Source of the DNA: Paenibacillus sp. HWE-109
GTDB lineage: Bacteria; Bacillota; Bacilli; Paenibacillales; NBRC-103111
Direction: 5' to 3'
Length of the DNA: 64,000 bases
Assembly (NCBI RefSeq): GCF_022163125.1
Contig: NZ_CP091881.1
Coordinates: forward strand, 4,898,001 to 4,962,000
In this document: positions 35,096-43,627 of the stretch, piece after piece
How the letters are laid out: each line of letters opens with the position of its first letter
Numbering within the stretch: the stretch's first letter is position 1
The notes under the pieces: generated by a model
What the model saw: the letters and a program-made list of their open reading frames with translations, nothing else
What the model was told of the DNA's origin: nothing
Databases searched by the model: none
Position numbers and translations under genes: made by a program

Positions 35096-36130
35096 CTAAC
35101 ATACTAAGATAGTTTTCACTGAGCTCATCGGACGCTGTTCGCCTGTACGCATATGGTAGCCCATCGTTTCGTTGAATGCCTGTTCATATTGCTCCAACGC
35201 CACCCTTGACGTGATCATCCGTTCCAGTTCAGGCATGCTTTGGGCGAACTGAAGTGCCATGCCAACGATTTGATGAACGGCCACCTGCCCGATGATGTTC
35301 ACACCGTTATTGATGAAGTCCGTAGGACGAATGGTGACCTCATACTGCTCGTTATAGCCCATCGGGATGATCCGTCCGCCTTTACCAATGTAATCAAGCG
35401 CCATATGCAACTGATTGCCTACTGCATCAACGACGATATCAAACTTGCGACCATGGTTCACAGCCAAGACCGATTGGGTGGTCATCTCCGCAGGATGGAA
35501 CACATGATCGGCAATCTCGCTTGCAAAACTGCGGCGGTAATCGTCTGGCTCTGTCCCAACCGTCAGACGACCTAGACGCTTACTGACCAATTGGCACAAG
35601 GACCCAATCGCTCCAGAGCCCAGAACAAGCACCGAATCACTGGGCTTAATATTTGCTTTGAGGAACGTATTGAGCACACAACCGAGCGGTTCAATCAGCA
35701 TAGCCGTTTCCCAACTCATCGTATCCGGTATCTTGTACATGTATTTCTCTTCTCCGACATAATATTCCGCGAAAGTGCCGTGAATCGTCATCCCTACTTG
35801 ATGCTCTTCAAAATTTTCACAGTAGCAAAATTGGCTCATGCGGCAAAAGTGGCAGACACCGCATGCTTGTGTCGGATCAATAATAACGCGGTCGCCTACG
35901 CTAACGCTCCTGACCCGCTCGCCTACCTCAACCACCGTGCCTACCCCTTCATGCCCGATAACCGTTCCCGCATTCGCAAATATTTTTCCTTTGATGACGT
36001 TTAAGTCCGTACCACAAATACCTGATCCATAAATCTTCACTTTCACCTGTGTCGCTGATTGAATTACGGGCTGATCCATCTCCATCAGTTCTACAGTTTT
36101 GGGAGCTGTATATACCAGTGCCTTCATCAT
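35096..36130 (-). CDS. Zinc-dependent medium-chain alcohol/sugar-alcohol dehydrogenase
   Basis: The 344-residue protein starts at the ATG at 36130 with AGGAGG 5 nt upstream, overlapping the aminotransferase stop by 4 bp. The catalytic zinc ligands are in GSGICGTD and GHEG; the structural zinc site has cysteines in CGVCHFCRMSQFC. VLGSGAIGSL is the Rossmann glycine motif. It most resembles sorbitol or threonine dehydrogenases, which oxidise a secondary alcohol or polyol. Next to a class III aminotransferase and a phosphatase it recalls GutB1 of azasugar clusters, where the amino polyol is oxidised so that it cyclises; this is an analogy, not a proof. Confidence 0.92.
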   Translation of the reverse strand: MMKALVYTAPKTVELMEMDQPVIQSATQVKVKIYGSGICGTDLNVIKGKIFANAGTVIGHEGVGTVVEVGERVRSVSVGDRVIIDPTQACGVCHFCRMSQFCYCENFEEHQVGMTIHGTFAEYYVGEEKYMYKIPDTMSWETAMLIEPLGCVLNTFLKANIKPSDSVLVLGSGAIGSLCQLVSKRLGRLTVGTEPDDYRRSFASEIADHVFHPAEMTTQSVLAVNHGRKFDIVVDAVGNQLHMALDYIGKGGRIIPMGYNEQYEVTIRPTDFINNGVNIIGQVAVHQIVGMALQFAQSMPELERMITSRVALEQYEQAFNETMGYHMRTGEQRPMSSVKTILVC

Positions 36131-37401
36131 TCATTCCTCCTTTTATCATTCGCAAAAGCTTCATTGGCTTCGCGCCATAATCGCAAGGCAGACTCAATCG
36201 ATATCTGGACACAATCGAGATCATCCTTGGTATGAGAATCAGAGAATACGAAATAACCTTTGCTGAAAATCCCATCTGCCGCCAGATGTTTAACTAAAAA
36301 CTCACGAAACGGATCTTGATAGAAATGAGGCTTGCTTGGCTGACGTATACAAAAACTTGCGTAAGTTCCTTGCAGCTCGAGATCATGCAATTCGAGCGAC
36401 ACCATGAGTTCTTTCAACTGCTTCATCATGGAAGCTGTGTTATCTCGCCAGCTCGGCCAGACTGGCGCCTGTTCCATCAACCCCTCGCAAGCGATAAGCG
36501 CTGCGAAAGCAATCGCTTCACTGGCATGGGCAGAGCTGAACTTGATGTCTGCCAGCAAGGTTATCCAAGGATCACCGCCCATAATGACAGCTAGTGGCAG
36601 TCCATTCGCCATTCCTTTGGACAGACAGAGAATGTCAGGCCAAACATCGAACTCACCTGCCGTTGCCTGCTTGCCCATTCTTATGCCCGACGTAACTTCA
36701 TCAAAAATGACGGTTACCTTCCGCTGATTGCAATCAGCTACAACCATTCTCAGTTCTTCCTTCTCCCACTCATTCGGACACAGTACAATACAAGCCACAT
36801 TGTCAGCTTCCGAAGCCAACAAATCCATGATGGCTTCGGAACCGCCATTCACCCAGTTTGTCGTTTCACCGATAGAAGATGGTATGCCCAGCGCTGCGGC
36901 CTCTTGCCCGTAATATCCGAAAGAAGACCAATCGTGCCAACCATGATAGGCCGTTGCAATAACCTTCGACTTGCCGCTATAGGCTCTAGCCGCACGGACT
37001 GCTGCACTAACGACGTCTGCTCCACCCTTGGCAAACTTCAATGACTTGTAACGCCCGCCAAATCGCTTCAATATCAGCTTAGCCGCTTCCAGCTCCAAGT
37101 CTGACGCTGTCGAGAAACTCGTTCCTTTGGCCAACTGCCTGATAATGGCCTCATTCACTTCATCTCGGGCATGCCCCCAGGACACCGTCCCCATGGCCAT
37201 CTCGCAATCTAACCAAACATGACCATCCAAATCCGTAAATCTCGAACCCTTTGCTTCCGCACAACATAGTGCCGTATAACCTGGAAACAACCGATCAGGA
37301 CTTTTGGCAAGCGTGCTGCAGCCGCCGGGAATAATAGCACCAGCTTGCTCTAGCCATTCCAAGCTCCTAGTAAAATTTATTTGCTCTATGGTTTCTCTCA
37401 T
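36127..37401 (-). CDS. Class III PLP-dependent aminotransferase (glutamate-1-semialdehyde aminomutase-like)
   Basis: The 424-residue protein starts at the ATG at 37401. It has the class III fold: KFAKGGADVVSAAVRAAR in the cofactor phosphate region, YHGWHDW, FDEVTSG with the Asp that contacts the PLP ring, and LCLSKGMANG with the Schiff-base Lys. The closest look is glutamate-1-semialdehyde aminomutase-like proteins, but it sits in a sugar context, so it likely aminates a keto sugar or keto polyol. In azasugar biosynthesis GabT1 is a class III enzyme acting on a ketose phosphate. The gene is 15 bp after the GT2 gene and overlaps the dehydrogenase by 4 bp. Confidence 0.92.
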   Translation of the reverse strand: MRETIEQINFTRSLEWLEQAGAIIPGGCSTLAKSPDRLFPGYTALCCAEAKGSRFTDLDGHVWLDCEMAMGTVSWGHARDEVNEAIIRQLAKGTSFSTASDLELEAAKLILKRFGGRYKSLKFAKGGADVVSAAVRAARAYSGKSKVIATAYHGWHDWSSFGYYGQEAAALGIPSSIGETTNWVNGGSEAIMDLLASEADNVACIVLCPNEWEKEELRMVVADCNQRKVTVIFDEVTSGIRMGKQATAGEFDVWPDILCLSKGMANGLPLAVIMGGDPWITLLADIKFSSAHASEAIAFAALIACEGLMEQAPVWPSWRDNTASMMKQLKELMVSLELHDLELQGTYASFCIRQPSKPHFYQDPFREFLVKHLAADGIFSKGYFVFSDSHTKDDLDCVQISIESALRLWREANEAFANDKRRNE

Positions 37402-37416
37402 CCTTACACCCCCTGA

Positions 37417-38571
37417 CTATCGAACCTTCGTCCCTGGCCAGCAGCTCTCGTAAATTTGGTTGATCATAACGACATTTCCATATAGATCAATGATCAAATC
37501 CTCAGATGAGGCATTGCGCCGTATCTCAATCCAATATCGGTTGTCGAGTAACCGAGTGAAATTGTCAACCAGAAACAGCAATCTTGATGAAGAATGAATT
37601 AGCTCTTTGCCCAGCACTTGCGGGAGCCAGATCGATCCATTGGACTGAAAGCGGCTCGAGTAATCGTGCACATCCGTTAATGACACCAACCCTGACTTCC
37701 GCAGTTGATCCCAGAATGTCTCTGCATCGCCGCGCACCTCAGCCAAGTCAATTCCAGTGAAGGCCAATCCGTGTTTTAAATTGTTGGTAGATAGCCGACT
37801 TTTCAAATTTGAAAGTGTAAAATCCCAAATATCGCTATATATATCATTTCCCCACTTTTTCCAAAACCTCGCCAAGTTGTTTTTACGATTGAAGCTTCGA
37901 TGAATACCGCTGCTTCTTTCCCAATGATAAGCACGAATCTCCGGATTAATAACGGTTGAATAACCGGCGACCTTCGCCCTCATCTGATAGTCAAAGTCCT
38001 CATAACCGTTGAAAAACTTCTCGTCCAGATAACCGACTTTCTCGAATACTTCCCGCTTCATCGCGAACATCGCAAATATAACCATTTGCACATTAAATAT
38101 CTCCTGCGGAATGTCTTCCAGCGTCGCATTCAGAAACAAATGCCGTCCAATCGTATCTGCAAACGTAATGCCACAGTGCTGAATGCCTCCCGTCTGCGGG
38201 TACAGCAGCACACCACCGGCCATCCCAATCGTCGGGCTGCTGTTCAGTGTTGCCTCCATCTTCTCCTGCCAATTCGGATTAAGAATAATATCGGAATCAA
38301 GCAAATGAATATAGTCACCTTCGACCATGGACAAAGCTTCGTTAATCGAAACCGCACAACCTCTTGGATATTCATGGCGAATAATTTCGATCTTCACCCC
38401 AGCAGGCGCTTCCCGCTGAAGCCGCTCCAGCAGCTCTTGAACCTTTTGCCCGGAACCATCGTTGATAAATATGACTTGGGACGAAGGAGCAATGCTCTTC
38501 ACAAGGGATTCCGTAAATAAAGTTAGAATGTTAAAATCCTGATTGACTGGAACAACAATGGAATGCTTCAT
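37417..38571 (-). CDS. GT2-family glycosyltransferase
   Basis: The start is the ATG at 38571 (MKHSIVVPVN) with GGAGG 9 nt upstream; an ATG at 38577 is too close. The GT-A fold (about 1-240) shows FINDGSG, LLDSDIILNPNW with the DxD metal motif, and GGIQHCGI and FNGYEDFDYQMRAK, typical of rhamnosyltransferase-like GT2 enzymes. A C-terminal region of about 150 residues is unassigned. There is no membrane segment. It is the first gene of the operon with the aminotransferase and dehydrogenase. It could attach an amino sugar to an acceptor, or glycosylate the operon's product. Confidence 0.9.
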   Translation of the reverse strand: MKHSIVVPVNQDFNILTLFTESLVKSIAPSSQVIFINDGSGQKVQELLERLQREAPAGVKIEIIRHEYPRGCAVSINEALSMVEGDYIHLLDSDIILNPNWQEKMEATLNSSPTIGMAGGVLLYPQTGGIQHCGITFADTIGRHLFLNATLEDIPQEIFNVQMVIFAMFAMKREVFEKVGYLDEKFFNGYEDFDYQMRAKVAGYSTVINPEIRAYHWERSSGIHRSFNRKNNLARFWKKWGNDIYSDIWDFTLSNLKSRLSTNNLKHGLAFTGIDLAEVRGDAETFWDQLRKSGLVSLTDVHDYSSRFQSNGSIWLPQVLGKELIHSSSRLLFLVDNFTRLLDNRYWIEIRRNASSEDLIIDLYGNVVMINQIYESCWPGTKVR

Positions 38572-39034
38572 AATCATCTTCCTCCAAATTCTTGATACAT
38601 AATTTCAATCCTAAGTTTGAAAATTGACCGCAAGAAAATAAACAGGCGACTAGAAACAGACTGGCAACAAATCGTGAGGCTTTTTGGTGCAGGAACCATG
38701 TAATCATCTTGAAAATTCTTTATTTGGAATTAATTTCAATTTCATCTTACACTAGAAAGATTACTCTTTTCATTGATATTTTTGGGGTATTCCTTAGCTG
38801 AATGACAAAAATGTTCATGGCTTTGGGGGAAGGAGGTAAGTAAACTTAACATGTAAATGCATTTCCAAAAATTACTAACTTTTACACCATAGGAGGTGAC
38901 ATCACCATCGATAACCCGAAATAGGCAAAAAGCGCGATAGTACCATGAACTGTTTTCTGGCACATTAAATCTATTTTTTGAACAAGTTAGGTCGGCAATT
39001 TAGTAAAATAAAATGACTGGAGTGAACTTATCTT
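38572..39034. other. Divergent intergenic region, 463 bp
   Basis: This gap lies between the minus-strand GT2 operon and the plus-strand lectin gene and must hold both promoters. A candidate sigma-A pair for the lectin is listed separately. Two ribosome-binding-like sequences (AAGGAGG near 38830 and AGGAGGTGAC near 38892) are not followed by any reading frame worth calling. I see no RNA gene. Confidence 0.6.
38978..39006 (+). promoter_or_regulatory. Candidate sigma-A promoter of the ricin-type lectin gene
   Basis: TTGAAC at 38978-38983 and TAGTAA at 39001-39006 are separated by 17 bp, about 30 bp before the ATG at 39035. The -10 match is weak. Confidence 0.3.
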
Positions 39035-39577
39035 ATGAAACGGTTACTCATGAAGAAATGGTTGATAGCGATTCTTGCACTTGTATTTATTGGATCCGCA
39101 GCGCCTGCTGCATTTACTCAGACGACGCATGCTAATCCGTTACCTCAGCACATTTCAAATATAAATAGCGGTAAAATATTAGGAGTCAGTGGATGGGATA
39201 AACAAGCGGACGGTGCGAATATTATACAATGGTCCTTTACCTGGGGTTCCGAGGCCAATGATCAATTGTGGTATTTGGAAAGTTTAGGAAATGGATACTA
39301 TCACATCAGAAACGCGAATAGCGCAGACTTATTGGATGTCAGCGGAGCGTCTACATCAAATGGAGCCAATGTGATTCAATGGCCGGATAATGGCGGGCTG
39401 AACCAAGAGTGGAAAATTGTCCCAACCGGTGTCGATAGAGGTCATTCGTCGTACATTATTAACCGAGGCAGCGGCAAGTACTTGGATATGTCGGGATGGT
39501 CGACATCCGACGGCGGGCAGGCTATCCAGTGGGATTATACTGGCGACGCCAATCAGCGCTGGATTATTGCTCATTAA
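39035..39577 (+). CDS. Secreted ricin-type beta-trefoil lectin (CBM13-like)
   Basis: The 180-residue protein starts at the ATG at 39035, with GGAG at a long 12-nt spacing; an in-frame ATG at 39050 (MKKWLIAILA) would also give a good signal peptide ending near HANP. The rest is a single trefoil with three repeats, each having an SG.K/S-ADLLDVSG strand and a closing QxW (DQLWYL, NQEWKI, NQRWII). No catalytic domain is present, so it is a free lectin that binds a sugar outside the cell. It is the only clear plus-strand gene and ends in a strong terminator. Confidence 0.93.
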   Translation: MKRLLMKKWLIAILALVFIGSAAPAAFTQTTHANPLPQHISNINSGKILGVSGWDKQADGANIIQWSFTWGSEANDQLWYLESLGNGYYHIRNANSADLLDVSGASTSNGANVIQWPDNGGLNQEWKIVPTGVDRGHSSYIINRGSGKYLDMSGWSTSDGGQAIQWDYTGDANQRWIIAH

Positions 39578-39584
39578 TAACGCA

Positions 39585-39635
39585 ACGGGGCTGTCCAGAA
39601 AGTCAGTGAAACTGACTGCTGGACGCCCCGTTTTT
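39585..39635 (+). terminator. Rho-independent terminator of the lectin gene
   Basis: Arms ACGGGGC and GCCCCGT, reinforced by inner GTCCAG/CTGGAC and AGTCAGT/ACTGACT pairing, are followed by TTTTT. The hairpin begins 8 bp after the stop codon. Confidence 0.85.
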
Positions 39636-39746
39636 GTTGAATGCTAAAGTACAAAAAAACCGTCTTTTTTGCGTATCTGGAAGAACTACTCGCACTTATT
39701 AACGTACTTAGCCCTCCCTCTGAGCGTATGTTCCTTATCATAGTTG

Positions 39747-39968
39747 TTATTTAATTAGGTTTGCTTTTCTTTGGAACACCGAACTGATAGCCACAAACAA
39801 TAATGCGACAATACCACCAGTAACAAAAAGATATCTTAATGGAATTAAGAAGAAAGGTTCGATCAAGATACCATCCGGGTTTACCTCTGAACCGATCATG
39901 AAGTAACTAATCATACAAATGACCCCTATTAATATGGGTGAAGACGCTAATAGATATTTCTTTTTCAT
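39747..39968 (-). CDS. DUF3955 family small membrane protein
   Basis: The 73-residue protein starts at the ATG at 39968 with AGGAG 9 nt upstream. It has two membrane helices (about 8-26 and 45-64) and an intervening SEVNPDGILIEPFFLIP loop that matches the DUF3955 pattern. Function is unknown for the family. It stands alone between the lectin terminator and an AT-rich inverted repeat. Confidence 0.85.
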   Translation of the reverse strand: MKKKYLLASSPILIGVICMISYFMIGSEVNPDGILIEPFFLIPLRYLFVTGGIVALLFVAISSVFQRKANLIK

Positions 39969-40091
39969 CGTTATGCTCTCCTTTGTTCTGAAGTGCGTCT
40001 ACGTACAAGACACCTTCGATCTTTGATAAATAAATATCCGCAAATAAATCTTGCATCGTAGTTTTATAATAATTCCAGGAACATTACAAGT

Positions 40092-40128
40092 CAATATATA
40101 TTTATTGCAAAACAATAAATATATATTG
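40092..40128. repeat. Perfect 16-bp AT-rich inverted repeat
   Basis: The arms at 40092-40107 and 40113-40128 are perfect reverse complements around a 5-nt CAAAA loop. It lies about 120 bp upstream of the DUF3955 start and close to the terminator of the neighbouring gene. It lacks a GC-rich stem, so an operator or an AT-rich hairpin is more likely than a classical terminator. Confidence 0.7.
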
Positions 40129-40152
40129 AATATAAGCATAACTTATTGAACC

Positions 40153-40195
40153 AAAAGCGCTCCATACGAGCAACAGCCCGATACGGAGCGCTTTT
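40153..40195. terminator. Rho-independent terminator, possibly bidirectional
   Basis: Arms AAAAGCGCTCC and GGAGCGCTTTT form a perfect 11-bp stem with a 21-nt loop, giving A/T-tracts on both sides. It lies 28 bp after the stop of the isomerase-like gene on the minus strand. Confidence 0.8.
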
Positions 40196-40222
40196 AACCC
40201 ACTTCAATTCATTGCTAAACCA

Positions 40223-41032
40223 TCAATTTGAAAACCATTCTTCTTGCCTCTTGCTCATATGTGTTGCCATCCACAGACAAACATCCCACAGATCAGCGAC
40301 AGGCTGGTTTGTAAACGGCAGCGTATGCATATAGCCCGGCGGGCCGAATTCCGGTGTAAAGGTGATTTCGGCCCGGCCTTTAGCCCTATGCTGCTCGGCG
40401 ATTTGCCGCCACCAGCCCTCATGGGTTTGAAGCTCTTGAGCGTATTCCGGAGCGGCGGGGTCTGGCACCTGAGGCCCTTGCGCATAACCGATGCGGCCAT
40501 GGATATGAATGACCCGTTCCATGACAACGGCAAGATTCGCAGCTTGATCCTCAAGGAGTGATTCGCACACGCAGCACCAATGACTGAAATCAGCCGTCAA
40601 GCGCAGATCGGGCAGTTCCTTCAACAGCTCAGCCGTCCCCCAAGGGGTAAACATGGCGCGTCCCCGGTGAGTCTCGTGTCCAATCGGAAGGCCGATCCGC
40701 TGTTCAATGGCTAATGCTTTTGTAAAGAAATCGATTTGCTCGCTCCAAGGCATCGAGTCCTTCGCACTGTGCGAGTTGATCAGGATCGGATTGAACAGGG
40801 CCGCTTGCTCTACACTTTGCTCAAAAGAACCCGCATGGTTATCTGCATTTGTGAATACCATCGCAATGTAATCCAATTGATACTCGATCAGCAATTCCCT
40901 AAATCTATTGGCATATTCTGGCGCCGGCAATGGAGACTCTATGCCTTTATAACCGGCTTTGTGTATCCGCTCGAACTGTTCCTCCAAAGATCCATCCATT
41001 CCCCATAAAGCTTTAATCATTTTCATTTGCAT
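40223..41032 (-). CDS. Sugar phosphate isomerase/epimerase-like TIM-barrel protein
   Basis: The start is the ATG at 41032 (MQMKMIKALWG) with GGAGG 9 nt upstream; the upstream frame to 41065 lacks support. Features of the AP-endonuclease-2/xylose isomerase-like barrel include the N-terminal MIKALWGMD strand, GHETHRGRAMF, LTADFSHW and HIHGRIGY, which supply the His, Glu and Asp metal ligands. It has 269 residues and no signal peptide. It lies 20 bp after the PhyH gene and is probably co-transcribed. Such enzymes isomerise or epimerise unusual sugars or inositols; the substrate is unknown. Confidence 0.9.
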   Translation of the reverse strand: MQMKMIKALWGMDGSLEEQFERIHKAGYKGIESPLPAPEYANRFRELLIEYQLDYIAMVFTNADNHAGSFEQSVEQAALFNPILINSHSAKDSMPWSEQIDFFTKALAIEQRIGLPIGHETHRGRAMFTPWGTAELLKELPDLRLTADFSHWCCVCESLLEDQAANLAVVMERVIHIHGRIGYAQGPQVPDPAAPEYAQELQTHEGWWRQIAEQHRAKGRAEITFTPEFGPPGYMHTLPFTNQPVADLWDVCLWMATHMSKRQEEWFSN

Positions 41033-41052
41033 GTTCGCATTCCTCCGATTTG

Positions 41053-41949
41053 TTAGACGCCCCATTCTTTACGTGCTTGATCAACTGTTTTGGGCGGTGT
41101 CTTGCCCCAGGCGTAATGCCCCTTTGGCTTGCTGCCCATCCATCTTTCGTCCGTGGGCTCCGCCGCAAGCTGATAACGCGTATCCGCACTAAGTCGGTAA
41201 CGATTAGTCGTATTGTTTAATGAAGCGTGCATCATATACATGCCGAATATAATCGCATCTCCGGCCTCGAAGGTTGTAGTCGCCCATTGGCCGCCGAATG
41301 TATCGGCGATTTCGACCGGATCTTCGGAAAACCAGCCGGTTGCCACGTTATCACGGTCTACGTCCATCTCTCCATAGGTTTGCTTAATTTTGTCAAAATG
41401 CTGCGAACCGAGACATAAAGCTAGCGTTCCCAATTCAAGCGAAGTGTCCCCAAATGGCGTCCACATCGTATATACGTTTTTGGTCCCCCTCCCCATGTAA
41501 ACGATATCATAATGTGCTCCTGTATTTCCACCATGGCCGACAGCCCGTGGCCATTTATAATCATAGGTCAGGGCAGGCCCCCCTAACAAACGCTCGAAGA
41601 AATCCATGACGGAGGAGCTGTTTACTACGTTAAGAAACTGTGGAAACGAATCCTTCAGTTCGTCAGCGCTCTTCCCCCACATGGCGCCCTTATTTTCTCC
41701 GCCGATTATACCTTCCTCCAGCGGGGCAGCAGGGTCAAGCCGTCCCATCTCCTGCATGCTTTGCAGAAATTCCGTTCTCGCGGAAAGCACTTGATTTCTA
41801 TCGTGTAAACCGCGGATTAGTAAATAGCCGTCTTCCGCAAGCCGTTCCCTTAACGCTTCCGTATCCTTCATAATATCGTTGGAGCTCCTTAGTTCAGTCA
41901 GGTAAGGCCCTCCCATTTCCAAAGATCGTTGTCCAATTTGCACATTCAT
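41053..41949 (-). CDS. Phytanoyl-CoA dioxygenase (PhyH) family Fe(II)/2-oxoglutarate oxygenase
   Basis: The 298-residue protein starts at the ATG at 41949 with AAGGGG 9 nt upstream. The double-stranded beta-helix has the metal-binding HxD in GAHYDIVY and the distal His in MMHASLNNT, with a downstream Arg in NRYRLSAD that would bind 2-oxoglutarate. PhyH proteins next to sugar isomerase-like genes are common in Paenibacillus, but their substrates are mostly unknown. A 42-bp copy of part of this gene lies at 53187-53228. Confidence 0.92.
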   Translation of the reverse strand: MNVQIGQRSLEMGGPYLTELRSSNDIMKDTEALRERLAEDGYLLIRGLHDRNQVLSARTEFLQSMQEMGRLDPAAPLEEGIIGGENKGAMWGKSADELKDSFPQFLNVVNSSSVMDFFERLLGGPALTYDYKWPRAVGHGGNTGAHYDIVYMGRGTKNVYTMWTPFGDTSLELGTLALCLGSQHFDKIKQTYGEMDVDRDNVATGWFSEDPVEIADTFGGQWATTTFEAGDAIIFGMYMMHASLNNTTNRYRLSADTRYQLAAEPTDERWMGSKPKGHYAWGKTPPKTVDQARKEWGV

Positions 41950-42083
41950 GTTTCATGTCCCCTTCCGTTATCAGTAGTTGGTGCATACTTAAAGCATAAT
42001 GGAAGAGAACCTGAAAGTCGTTAGCCAAAAACAAACAGAATTTACTCAAAAACGGTATCGACTTCAAAAGATTTAATAACACC

Positions 42084-43115
42084 TCACTGCTTTATGCTCA
42101 ATTGATTATAAACTTTATCAACAACTTTCACTTTCGCCTCCTTGATTGTTTGTTGAACCAGAACTTCATATTTCTCATCTATGATTCGACTCTTAACTTG
42201 CTCCTTCACTTTGTCATACGTTTGAAAACCTCTTTCTTTATTTTCTATACATTTGATTATCGTCAACGTATTATTTTCATCTATGATAGTACTTATCTCA
42301 CCTACAGTTAATTTTTTAGCTTCCGTCAGCAATTGCGGATTGAGATCATAGTCCGTTTTGGCTGTTGTCTCATTAAAGTTTTGCGTTTCAATCTGAATGT
42401 CTGGATTGGTCAGTTTTAATTTTTCAAAGCTATCTTCATGAGATAAACGGCTTTGCAAATCTTTCATCAATTGTTCGGCATGTTCACTCTTCTTCACACT
42501 TATTTTTTCTACTTGAATAGCATAAGCATCTCTATAATACTCTTCTTTTGAATGCTCATAGGCAGCTTTTAACTCGTTTTCAGTTAAATTAAACGTTTCC
42601 TTCGCAAGAATTTTTTTGAGTTCGATCACATCATTAGTAAATTCATGAGAAAAGTATTGATAATCGCTGTATTCGACTGGACCGTATATGACCTGTTTAT
42701 TCTCGACAGCGGTCTTTCTCCTATTATTTTCTTTTCCCAGCTCGTTCAAAAAAGTGTCATAAGTTATATCGCTGATCACGCCATATTGTTTCATCAAAAT
42801 TTGTTCTGATTTTATTCTTATCCATTCCTTCAATGCCAACTGCCGCGCATAGTCGATTGGTTTTTCATTGCCATAAGCCGTTGACCAGAAATCTTTAAAA
42901 TCTTTCACATCATACTTATTTACAAAATAGTTATAGGTCTTTGCCACATAGTTATTGTTCAGAATGAGCATAAATTCGGGGATTTGAATGGGCTCTCCGT
43001 TTACGGTCGCCACGGTTTGATCGTCCTCAACCTGATTGCTGAATACAATTGCAGCGAAATATAGCGACATTACGACGATAACAATTAAACCTAGGGCAAT
43101 TATTTTCTTTTTCAA
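42084..43115 (-). CDS. Membrane-anchored PrsA/SurA-like peptidyl-prolyl isomerase (foldase)
   Basis: The start is either a TTG at 43115 with GGGG 8 nt upstream or a GTG at 43124. A single N-terminal helix (about residues 5-26) has no lipobox Cys, so the protein is anchored by its helix rather than by lipid. A SurA-N-like segment with VATVNGEPI at about 37 follows, and the C-terminal half shows a PpiC-like pattern (GEISTIIDENNTLTIIKCIE, then a VKEQVKSRI helix). It lies directly downstream of the cohesin/dockerin genes, so helping those large proteins fold outside the membrane is a sensible role. Confidence 0.8.
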   Translation of the reverse strand: MKKKIIALGLIVIVVMSLYFAAIVFSNQVEDDQTVATVNGEPIQIPEFMLILNNNYVAKTYNYFVNKYDVKDFKDFWSTAYGNEKPIDYARQLALKEWIRIKSEQILMKQYGVISDITYDTFLNELGKENNRRKTAVENKQVIYGPVEYSDYQYFSHEFTNDVIELKKILAKETFNLTENELKAAYEHSKEEYYRDAYAIQVEKISVKKSEHAEQLMKDLQSRLSHEDSFEKLKLTNPDIQIETQNFNETTAKTDYDLNPQLLTEAKKLTVGEISTIIDENNTLTIIKCIENKERGFQTYDKVKEQVKSRIIDEKYEVLVQQTIKEAKVKVVDKVYNQLSIKQ

Positions 43116-43188
43116 AGTTAACACCCCGCAGAATTTAAAGGGGCTGCCTCTAGGACTTGCGACTTTCGAGACAGCCTCTTATTAATGT

Positions 43189-43347
43189 TTAGTATTGCCT
43201 TACAAATTTAATGGCATCATTTCCATTCGTTGAATCAACATAGTAAGTACCCACAGGCACGTCGGCTGCAAAACTAACCGCTGCAAAAGAAAAATATACG
43301 CAAGTAAACAACAAACATTGGAATACTAGCTTTTTAATCATACCCAT
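43189..43347 (-). pseudogene. Truncated remnant of a beta-helix/dockerin-type secreted protein
   Basis: From the ATG at 43347 (GGAG upstream), about 52 residues give a signal peptide (MGMIKKLVFQCLLFTCVYFS) like that of the 877-residue protein at 50349, followed by VGTYYVDSTNGNDA and then IKFVRQY and a stop. In the intact relative, VKFV comes before VGTYYVDSINGNDA, so the order is swapped and the rest is deleted. The frame stays open upstream to 43503. Its promoter-proximal palindrome at 43527-43570 is kept. Confidence 0.6.
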
Positions 43348-43526
43348 ATTAAATATCGACTCCTCTACTGTTTTTTGCGGAACAACGAAACTCTTATCCT
43401 CAACTCCTTTCTTAATTCTCCAATAAACTTTATTTCCAAAATTTGTAATCGCTTTCATGATTATGCATGTCAAAGGAAATGAAGAATGGCTCGTACACAC
43501 CAATCATAGTTGGAAGTCGCATTCAG

Positions 43527-43570
43527 TATAAGGAACAAATTTAACTACTAGCAGTAACAAAGTTACTGTC
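43527..43570 (-). promoter_or_regulatory. Shared palindromic operator, copy D (upstream of the remnant)
   Basis: It contains the perfect palindrome CAGTAAC-AAA-GTTACTG (43552-43568) and the flanking motif with AGGAA and AAATTTA seen in copies A, B and C. Confidence 0.5.
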
Positions 43571-43586
43571 TTATGAAATAAAAATC

Positions 43587-43610
43587 CCCGATGCCGAGTA
43601 ACATCGGGGT
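43587..43610 (-). terminator. Rho-independent terminator of the cohesin/SLH gene
   Basis: A perfect 8-bp stem CCCCGATG/CATCGGGG with an 8-nt loop lies 18 bp past the stop, followed on the transcript by ATTTTTATTTC. Confidence 0.85.
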
Positions 43611-43627
43611 CTGTCTAACAAACTCTA

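Noticed and set aside
38826..38856. Strong AAGGAGG followed by ATG and an immediate TAA stop (start-stop arrangement)
   Set aside because: No coding frame follows and no conserved structure is visible; a start-stop element is possible but unsupported from one sequence.
38742..38963. 73-codon minus-strand frame in the GT2-lectin intergenic gap
   Set aside because: It has no ribosome binding site, a composition with many Cys, Tyr and Ser that looks random, and it occupies the region where two divergent promoters must lie.
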